A stretch of 23,986 nt of DNA from the NCBI GenBank assembly GCA_000969725.1, contig JXSR01S007612.1; one strand, written 5' to 3'. Shown here piece by piece: positions 18,275 through 23,986 of the stretch; the first letter of the stretch is position 1; the number at the start of each line of letters is the position of its first letter. Position numbers and translations under genes: made by a program. The notes under the pieces were generated by a model, which was not told where the DNA came from, made no database searches, and worked only from the letters and a program-made list of their open reading frames with translations. The DNA is from Ophiothrix spiculata. Lineage: Eukaryota; Echinodermata; Ophiuroidea; Amphilepidida; Ophiotrichidae.

Positions 18275-18500
18275 ACAAACCATTATTTTCCAATGACATG
18301 TTCGAGACATTTTTTTGATTAACGTTTATAAATGTTAAATTATTTCGAGTATACGTGTAGCCTATATTCATATAACGAGGTAAATAAGCTCTCTCCATTT
18401 TAATGTGACTAATTATCATCGACTGTATTTGAAACCAACGAAAAGCCGTACAATAAATTGACGTTGACCATTGCCTTAAGGTTACGTGACCTGCGGCTAC
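18275..18500 (+). repeat. Array block C to G interval, copy 4 (unit 4), weak
   Basis: CCATTATTTTCCAATGACATGTTCGA resembles the start of block C in unit 3. ATTCATATAACGAGGTAAATAAGC, AACCAACGAAAAGCCGT and GTTGACCATTGCCTTAAGG match 7640-7760 in unit 2. The pyrimidine tract and the TTTCATCCAGCG core are missing, so this C copy is strongly eroded or partly deleted. Confidence 0.5.
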
Positions 18501-18580
18501 TTAGAAAAATGCGAATAAGAATAATTCCTAATCATGAAAACAAAACTTTTTTTTTAAACAAAACATTTTTTCTTCTAATT

Positions 18581-18710
18581 GTCCAGCGATCTCATCACTG
18601 CAACATCGCTCGATGTCCACCGATACGCTGTCTTCGAAAGTTATAGCGCAATATGCGTAGCGCGTTAAAGACTGCGTATCGACAGACGTCGTGCGATGAA
18701 ATCGTTGGAC
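18581..18710. mobile_element. 130-bp palindromic MITE
   Basis: GTCCAGCGATCTCATC at the left end and the inverse GTCCAACGATTTCATC from the right end match. Matching continues through GTCY..CGATACGC.GTCTT for about 50 bp, leaving a short centre. GC content is higher than in the flanks. A T-rich stretch (18547-18575) precedes it. No target duplication was found and there is no coding capacity. It is a non-autonomous palindromic DNA element. Confidence 0.8.
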
Positions 18711-19394
18711 TATGAATGCACCATAACGGAGAGAAGTGCCCCAATTGTTATAAGAATCTAACAATGTTACTTTTAACAATTTAGGCATTTCATTTTGAAG
18801 ATAGAGTCATTTAATGGAATTTCGTTGTCAATATGTGGTCCTTGTTTCGGAAACTACGTATATTTCTTCTATACAATAGCGTAAAACTCATGATTTAGTT
18901 TAGAACTCTTGTCTGTCATTTGAACAATTTACGGAATGCAAAATTGTGGTTTGGGGCATTTGATTTTTAGGCATTTTTTAAACTTTAAAAAATGCATTCG
19001 TTTCACGCATTGGTTTATATAATAATGTCTTTAAATATTGTTTCATGTTTGATTATGATCAAATTGCCCATTTAATTAATTTTAATTAGATAAGTTGAAT
19101 TACAGCCACTATTTACAAGTAATTTTGTAAAAGAGCAAGTGTTCAATGCGACGACTGTTGTGAGATTCACGCTAAATTGAATGCCATAGTCAGGAAAACC
19201 TACGTTGACAATTAACTTGTATAACAACGTAAAAACTAAATACTGATATTTATTGCTATATTGCCTTTGTTCCCGGTCGTTTGTTGGGTGTTTATCAACA
19301 TTATCGCTGGATTCGGACAATTTATATTACACTTATATTGACTTCGAAAAAGCACTCTTCTGACTTAGAAAGTAGCTAATAAAAACGTCGTATC
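18711..19394. other. Spacer in unit 4, nothing firm
   Basis: No gene or element ends were recognised. A word near 19181-19200 (ATGCCATAGTCAGGAAAACC) weakly resembles block G, and short open frames show no protein-like composition. It occupies the G-to-E interval of the unit. Confidence 0.4.
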
Positions 19395-19512
19395 TTTAAT
19401 GAGATAAAACAATGTCTTACCAATTTAACCAGCCGAAACTTTGCTCTTTAACCTAGACCAACGATCCATTTGTAACTCAAGCGTTAGGTTTAGAGATGAA
19501 AAATGAAAAAGG
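19395..19512 (+). repeat. Array block E, copy 4 (unit 4)
   Basis: GAGATAAAACAATGTCTTACC and GAAACTTTGCTCTTTAACC match unit 3 at 11395-11445. This copy has about 40 extra bases before the shared GATGAAAAATGAAAA that leads into block F. Confidence 0.65.
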
Positions 19513-19521
19513 TAAACATAC

Positions 19522-19837
19522 CGTGGTCACGTGCTATTGGTGGTAGGCGCTGATTGATTAAAGGTTCACAGAGTGGTGTCAATGATATATTTCCATCTTG
19601 TAAACAATCTATAGACATTCCGTCACCATGGTCACAGTTTTCCCGCTCTCTTTCATTTGCCATAAAAATAACGTCGTTTCCCGCGCTGCTAAAAATGCCT
19701 TATTCCACAAATGTTTCAATTTCTGTAGCTGTATCATCAACTGAAATATTTTCCAAGTTAGATTTCGCTTCATACCATCCTTATAATTGGGTGTCTATTA
19801 AAGAGTCGATTTTGTCATTAACGGTAATACTTGTCAT
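19522..19837 (-). pseudogene. Relic first exon of an unrecognised gene, copy 2 (block F, unit 4)
   Basis: On the minus strand an ATG at 19837 begins MTSITVNDKIDSLIDTQL and then meets TAA. Continuing in the same frame gives GWYEAKSNLENISVDDTATE, then IETFVE, a second TAA (shared with copy 1), and GIFSSAGNDVIF. It then gives 47 stop-free codons from the ATG at 19663 to 19522. The exon ends at G|GTATGTTTAC. It has three more codons than copy 1 (HGDG replaces R). The plus strand is open for 119 codons over the same DNA. I prefer the minus strand because of the donor, the TATA-like motif and the acidic, low-complexity-free translation. The product is unknown. Confidence 0.45.
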
Positions 19838-19937
19838 CTATAATTCAGCTGGTGTCTCGCAAATCGAATATCACAGAGATACCACTGTATCTGATATGTA
19901 TAAACTTGTGTAGAAATTCCCACGAGCTTTATAATTG

Positions 19938-19950
19938 GACTTTTATAGAT
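19938..19950 (-). promoter_or_regulatory. TATA-like motif upstream of relic exon, copy 2
   Basis: The minus strand reads CTATAAAAGTCC, identical to the motif at 11898-11907, and again lies about 100 bp before the first ATG of block F. The conserved spacing and sequence between diverged copies support a former core promoter, though a 12-bp identity can persist by descent alone. Confidence 0.4.
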
Positions 19951-20157
19951 TCAGCGATAGTTGGCGCGCACACCTTTCCGTTTTTCAACGAAATCTGTAT
20001 TCCTAAAACGTTTATAAAGTGATTCAGGCTGTTAGTAGGGTTAAGATACCGTCAAAGATGCATACGATGAGATAACCGATGATAGAGTTATAACGCCAAC
20101 CGATCCATGATTTAATTTGTGGGATTTCGTTAAAGCTACTTCAGATGAAAGTGACGA

Positions 20158-20500
20158 CGAGTTAATTTGGAATCTACAGAGATAACATCAATATGATTTT
20201 TCCTTTCCGATGATTTTGACTGATATATGAATACTCGACGAAGCACCTGCACGACCATATTAAACTGAAATCAACTGCATTTTCCACGGCCCTCTGTGCT
20301 ACCTATATAGTAGGTCTCCTACTAATAGTAATATGTCGTGCCTTTCATTTTTCTTTCGTCTGTTTAGATGATTATGCTTTTGTTTTCATTTGACATGTTT
20401 CACGAAGATAACTATATTTACGCACCATTTTATTGAAGCTACTTTGAAAGGGTCTAAAGTCACCTAATGAAATTTCATCCAGCGCTCTGGAATATTGGAT
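20158..20500 (+). repeat. Flank of F and block C, second copy in unit 4 (C4')
   Basis: This matches 12350-12690, including ACTCGACGAAGCACCTGC and the acceptor-like tract at 20343-20367. It continues with a LLFSFDMFHEDNYI-like frame and GAAATTTCATCCAGCGCTCTGG. The frame stops after about 20 codons. The same flank-F-C arrangement as in unit 3 shows that F and C were duplicated together. Confidence 0.8.
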
Positions 20501-20516
20501 TTAATTTCATCATTTG

Positions 20517-20655
20517 AATTTCCACCCCTCCCTCTGCCTGCTATAGTAGGTCTTCTACTAATAATAACATCGTCCCTTCAGTTTGAAAAATATACTTGAC
20601 ACACCTCCATCTGCCTGCTGTAGTTGGTCTTCTACTAATAACAACATCGTTTAAA
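20517..20655 (+). repeat. Hairpin mini-repeat, two adjacent copies
   Basis: CCTCTGCCTGCTATAGTAGG followed by TCTTCTACTAATAATAACATCG occurs at 20517-20583. A second copy, CCATCTGCCTGCTGTAGTTGG followed by TCTTCTACTAATAACAACATCG, is at 20600-20655. Related copies lie at 20283-20346, 12465-12545 and 12713-12790. The extra copy here relative to unit 3 shows local expansion. Confidence 0.75.
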
Positions 20656-20678
20656 AATATACATGATATACTTGACAC

Positions 20679-22094
20679 CAGCCAGAAGTCAGCTCGCTGA
20701 AATATCGCTTATTTTATTTTTATTTATGCATGAAAACTGACAGGAAATGCCGGTTTTTACATGCGTATGAATATTCATGAGATCGGATACCCTAGTTTAA
20801 AAAGCATGTAAACTCGCTAAAATAGCATAGAATCTCAAACCAAACTTGCAATTAGAAGCATAAATGTTATGAAAACATTTTGAAATTTTAAAAAAATGAA
20901 AAACCTGGAAATATTAGTGTTTTTTTGTGTGATTTTGCGAGCGTTTAATTTCCTCGAGTGAGGTCAAATTAGGTCTTTGCGTTTTACCTAAAATCTACGG
21001 TTCTGGACTTAATATATTTTAGCCACTTGGTCAAAAGAGAGAGACAACACTTCTTTAACAGATTTCCTAAAACATTTGAGATAAATCTGCTTAAAACACG
21101 TATCACGTAAGCAAATGTAACGCCTGGTCCAATGAGGTAAAATAAAGCATCAAAGTTCTACGCAAAATATCATATAACCCCGGAAGTGATCAATTACGCG
21201 GCATTGTCTATTGTTAGGTACATATAGGTAAAACAACCGTTCATTGACAGCGAGATCTCGATAGCGTAGTGGATAGGCATTCGATTTTGATGCAAGAGGT
21301 ACCAATTTCGAATCCTGACGGCGCCTTCTTTTTTTTCTTTTCTTTTTTTTTCATTTGAAAACAAATTATTATTTTTTCCATCAAATTAGATTGATATTCC
21401 TTTCTATAGATAAACATGATAAAATCATTTCCCAATAGTCCGTATTAATATGATATGCACAGTCATAGCACATGTCACAGTCACACGTAGTTTGCCGTCA
21501 CACGTCAGTTTTGCCTGATATAGCCCAAGACCTTCGACAGGTGTGACTTGTCGCTTACGATGTTCGTTGTGTATATCGGGATAATGAGATGACCGACATC
21601 GTGTCCCTTTCGAACGTTTAGTTGTAATTAATTTTCCCTCCATTTATTTTCTGTTTTAAATGTCTTACAGGTAAGATAATTTTTCAAATTTCATATATAT
21701 GATGTCTGATATCTCATTTTGCAGTTTGCATAAGCATTTTACATAAAATTTTGTAAAACACGCTACACGAAACCAGATTTGACCACATGATTTTAAAAGC
21801 TTAAAATTTACATTTGTTTTTAAATATAATAAAATGAAATTTTTTTATTCTCCACTGTCAAAAATAGGCTTATCTTATTGAAAAAACTCTCAATACTTTC
21901 ATCCACATTTTTATTTTCTATTTGTACTAACCCCCTTGTGATTATAGGGGTTCGAAGTCCGAACTATCCGACAGGTCACATCGAGAAAAAAAAATTCTAG
22001 CGACCGAGTTGTCCTGGTATTCTCCCGGTATATACCCGGGAAATGAAAATTAAATTGCTCATTAAAAGCTCATTTGCAAAGGCTCTGCTGCCTG
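20679..22094. mobile_element. 1.4-kb hAT-like insertion carrying a tRNA-SINE
   Basis: Unit 3 runs without interruption from the mini-repeat into TGTCACCCTTTTAAACG (about 12806). Unit 4 is split at the same point, with CTTGACAC before (20671-20678) and ACTGACAC after (22095-22102). The insertion begins CAGCCAGAAGTCAGC and ends in the inverse of CAGGCAGCAGAGC. CAG-type ends and roughly 8-bp duplications fit hAT elements, although the duplications match at only 6 of 8 bases. No transposase frame is present. A SINE-like sequence lies at 21249-21351. Confidence 0.6.
21249..21351 (+). mobile_element. Degenerate tRNA-derived SINE head
   Basis: TAGCGTAGTGG (21262-21272) fits the Pol III A box and ATTTCGAATCC (21305-21315) fits the B box at 9 of 11 positions, 32 nt apart. 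GCATT and GATGC between them can form an anticodon-type stem. The T stem does not pair properly and no acceptor stem was found, so this is not a functional tRNA. A T- and C-rich stretch (21326-21351) follows, as at a Pol III stop or SINE tail. The minus-strand translation over it (APSGFEIGTSCIKIECLSTT) is a by-product and not a protein. Confidence 0.7.
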
Positions 22095-22102
22095 ACTGAC
22101 AC

Positions 22103-22394
22103 CCCTTTATAAAACGCGAGATTCTAGATACACTCATATATGAATCTAATCAAAAGCATTACTATCATTATTTCATGTAGCAATCGACAATACCCAACCT
22201 TTAATTTATAAGCAGAAAGGAACAAACAAATAAAACTGTTTTTGATAGGGATAGCGCGATTCAACATGTTTAAGTAACACATCGTAATAAATGTATATCC
22301 ATAAAGGACGATTATATAGGAAATGACTTTATTCAAGGTATTCAGCATTTATTTAGGCCTATACCTAGAGTTCGGGTTATGGTTTTTTTCGAAT
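22103..22394 (+). repeat. Unit 4 to unit 5 junction, continued homology to unit 3
   Basis: ACCCCTTTATAAAACGCGAGATTCTAG with CTCATATATGAAT matches ACCCTTTTAAACGTAAGATTCTAA with CCATATACCCATGAAT at about 12810-12858. Unit 5 has about 250 bp more before block A than unit 4. No gene is seen. Confidence 0.6.
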
Positions 22395-23368
22395 GTATCT
22401 CATGGTTTCGTTTACCCCTCGCCCGACACATCTAATTATCTCAGAATTTACCCTTCAATAGATTTATAAATACTTTTGTTATGAACATGATATACAGGGT
22501 GTCCCATAAAAAACCTTACAATCTTTGCGTGTACTTTTCGTGGGCTTAACGGATAGTCAGAAAGTTTGTAAAGGTTGCATTTTATAGCCCATGGATTATA
22601 TTTTTGATACCGTTTGTTTCATTTCAGTCGGTAGTGTACAACAGAAATTATGTTTTATCAAATATTTGGGTGGATTTTTGACTGGTCCAGTTTCATGATT
22701 ATTGGCCATAAATTAGTGTTTTTTCTGAATGGAATAAAAATGGGTCACCTTGGAAAATTATTCGTCTCTGTCTTATTTTTGCATAACATTTGTTAATGTT
22801 TTCAGCACAGATAAAAGAGAGCATGTGCATAATAAATCAGTAAAAATTGTTACGGTTGAGTGAGCAGATCAATGACAATACTCAATAGAACTTCATTCAA
22901 GTAGAACTTACAAAATCGTGAAATTGGACCAGAATATTTTACATCCAAATATTTGATAAAGAATAACTTTTGTTGTTTACTGCCGATTGAAATGAAACAA
23001 ACGGTGTCTGAAAGTTCAATTCATTGGCTATAAAATGCCACCTTTACATACCTTCTAACTATCCGTTAAACCCAAGAAAATTACGCGCAAAGATTGTAAG
23101 GGTTTTTCTGGGACATCCCGTATATGTCTTCCATTACAATGGATGTGTCTGTTATTCAAAAAAGACTTCAAAAAGATATTTCATGTATTTACAATGCTTA
23201 TAAAACATTGTTAAAGAATCATAATCATTGTTTTCGCAATTTTATGTAATATTTAAAAACTCTGTTTCTTCAATAAGACACTATGTTGTATATTATATCC
23301 ACATTCTTTATAGTAATATCAGCAATAAACTTGAATCAAGTCAATTACATGTCATCTCAGCACTGAAA
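22395..23368 (+). repeat. Array block A, copy 5 (unit 5), split by a MITE
   Basis: Homology with copy 4 runs through CGACACATCTAATTATCTCAG up to 22492 and resumes at 23123. It continues with TGTCTGTTATTCAAAAAAGA, TATCAGCAATAAACTTGAATC and CATGTCATCTCAGC. The 626 bp between are a TA-flanked fold-back. Block A ends where the CGTCAAAC-rich element begins. Confidence 0.85.
22495..23120. mobile_element. 626-bp Tc1/mariner-type fold-back MITE
   Basis: The left end CAGGGTGTCCCATAAAAA and right end (inverse CGGGATGTCCCAGAAAAA) are flanked by TA (22493-22494, 23121-23122). The arms pair over about 208 bp each (22495-22702 and 22913-23120), sharing CTTACAATCTTTGCG, TAACGGATAG, GCATTTTATAGCC, CCGTTTGTTTCATTTCA and TATCAAATATTTGG. 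Only about 210 bp in the centre is unpaired. There is no transposase frame. Sister copy 4 of block A lacks it, confirming insertion. CAGGGTGTCCC ends are common in animal mariner-type elements (recalled, not searched). Confidence 0.92.
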
Positions 23369-23407
23369 ACATTATTTCGTCAAACGTGGTGGAAAAGTCG
23401 TCAAACA

Positions 23408-23720
23408 GGGGTTATAAATTAGTCATGCAAGTGAATTTCCCCTTATTCGTCGCTTGACGATATTTGCGGGCGCATGACAAACGAAAACAAAGACAGAAAA
23501 AATTAATTTAATAACTGTACGAATTACAATCTGTGGAGGACGAGTTTGAACGATTGACAAATGCACTTTTCGTTAATTGACAAATGCATATCGTCATGAA
23601 CTAAGGTCAAGACGAATTAATGTACGCATGACAAACTATGTTGACAAACTTCTTTGGGCACGACTAACCATACCTGAGAGTTGACGAATTTGCATGACGA
23701 ATTTTTTCGTTTATAACGGG
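23408..23720. mobile_element. Roughly 310-bp TIR element rich in TGACAAA/CGTCA words
   Basis: GGGGTTATAAATTAGTCATGCAA at the left pairs with the inverse of TTGCATGACGAA..TTTATAACGGG at the right. The interior has about a dozen TGACAAAC, TTGACGA, CGTCATG and CATGACAAA words on both strands. This again resembles clustered protein-binding repeats at element ends, with a different motif from the 2.8-kb element. There is no coding frame and no clear target duplication. CGTCAAAC words just before it (23379-23406) suggest the true left end may be further out. Confidence 0.6.
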
Positions 23721-23898
23721 TTTCCATACCTTCAAGAAGTGGCGTGGCGTTTTATTCTCGAGTCGATTGCACAGGAGGACAATTAGCGACAACACATCTT
23801 TGATTCGGATTGAACAACTCTTTAATTCCAGGTTAGGTTTGTGCCTAGCTTATCATCCTTAAGCTTACTCATCATACTTCAGTATCAGATTCTGACCA
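23721..23898. other. Short spacer, nothing recognised
   Basis: No gene, array block or element end was identified between the TGACAAA-rich element and the terminal palindrome. Confidence 0.5.
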
Positions 23899-23986
23899 GA
23901 CTAGTCTATCTAGATGGACCCCACAAGCGAGCGACGTAGGCGCACGCTTCGCGTTCGCTTGCGAGGTCCATCTGGATTGACTAGAC
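23899..23986. mobile_element. GC-rich palindromic element at the window edge
   Basis: GACTAGTCTATCTAGATGGACC (23899-23920) is the near-inverse of 23965-23986. The inner CACAAGCGAGCG pairs with CGTTCGCTTGCG, leaving a loop around GTAGGCGCACGC. The centre is strongly GC-rich against an AT-rich background. The right arm reaches the last base, so the element may continue outside the window. It is probably a small palindromic MITE. Confidence 0.75.

Noticed and set aside
18141-18419. 92-codon minus-strand frame
   Set aside because: It crosses the B-to-C junction. Copies in other units have stops, and composition is not protein-like.
21250-21325. Functional tRNA gene
   Set aside because: A and B boxes are present, but the T stem does not pair, position 33 of the anticodon loop is not T in the best fold, and there is no acceptor stem.
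21241-21435. Minus-strand frame with a lysine-rich stretch and GFEIGTSCIKIECLSTTLS
   Set aside because: This is the reverse translation of the tRNA-like SINE and its T/C tract, a known type of spurious frame.
22020-22045. Terminator-like hairpin TCCCGG..CCGGGA
   Set aside because: The stem is only 6 bp, with no transcript to end and no context. It is probably chance within the inserted element.
663-23368. CRISPR-like array
   Set aside because: The repeats are hundreds of bases long, diverged and kilobases apart. There are no short regular repeats with unique spacers.

Overview
This window looks like non-coding, repeat-dominated DNA from an animal nuclear genome. By eye it is strongly AT-rich. 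It has no long open reading frame on either strand, no bacterial-style gene packing and no rRNA or CRISPR array. It does carry short terminal-inverted-repeat (TIR) elements, fold-back elements and a degenerate tRNA-derived SINE. The mix of TA-flanked MITEs, fold-backs and a tRNA-SINE fits an aquatic invertebrate or basal deuterostome, but I cannot name a species or phylum.

Two layers are visible. The older layer is a decayed tandem array. Blocks I call A, B, C, G, E and F recur in the same order at about 3.6-4.7 kb spacing. Unit 1 is about 0.66-5.4 kb, unit 2 about 5.4-9.28 kb, unit 3 about 9.28-12.84 kb, unit 4 about 12.84-22.1 kb (swollen by transposons), and unit 5 runs from about 22.1 kb to the window end. 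Block A is found five times and block B four times, one of them inverted (about 6.79-7.00 kb). Block C is found at least five times. Block F is found twice, at 11.49-11.91 and 19.52-19.95 kb. Unit 1 also holds three copies of a 160-190 bp repeat (K) ending in an AAAC-rich tail.

Block F is the best trace of a gene. On the minus strand each copy has a TATA-like motif, a downstream ATG, a protein-like reading frame and a strong 5' splice donor, in that order. Both copies have stop codons or frame breaks in the upstream part, so I call them relic first exons of an unrecognised gene. Block C carries a repeated plus-strand polypyrimidine-TTTAG tract resembling a 3' splice acceptor. A former tandem gene family is a reasonable inference, but I cannot identify its product.

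The younger layer is transposon insertions, several of which can be proved by comparison with an uninterrupted sister unit. They include a TA-flanked fold-back in unit 5 (22495-23120), a 242-bp element with a 6-bp target duplication in unit 3 (12098-12339), and a 1.4-kb hAT-like element carrying the tRNA-SINE (20679-22094). A dense nest lies at 13.57-17.67 kb. It contains an interlocked inverted-repeat element, a TA-flanked MITE with internal hairpin repeats, and a 2.8-kb element with 44-45 bp TIRs. That large element contains a 552-bp insertion with a 10-bp target duplication, a 0.66-kb fold-back and a 331-bp tandem duplication. Smaller palindromic elements lie at 2.64, 17.51, 18.58, 23.41 and 23.90 kb.

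No intact protein-coding gene is supported. Identities and boundaries were judged by eye.
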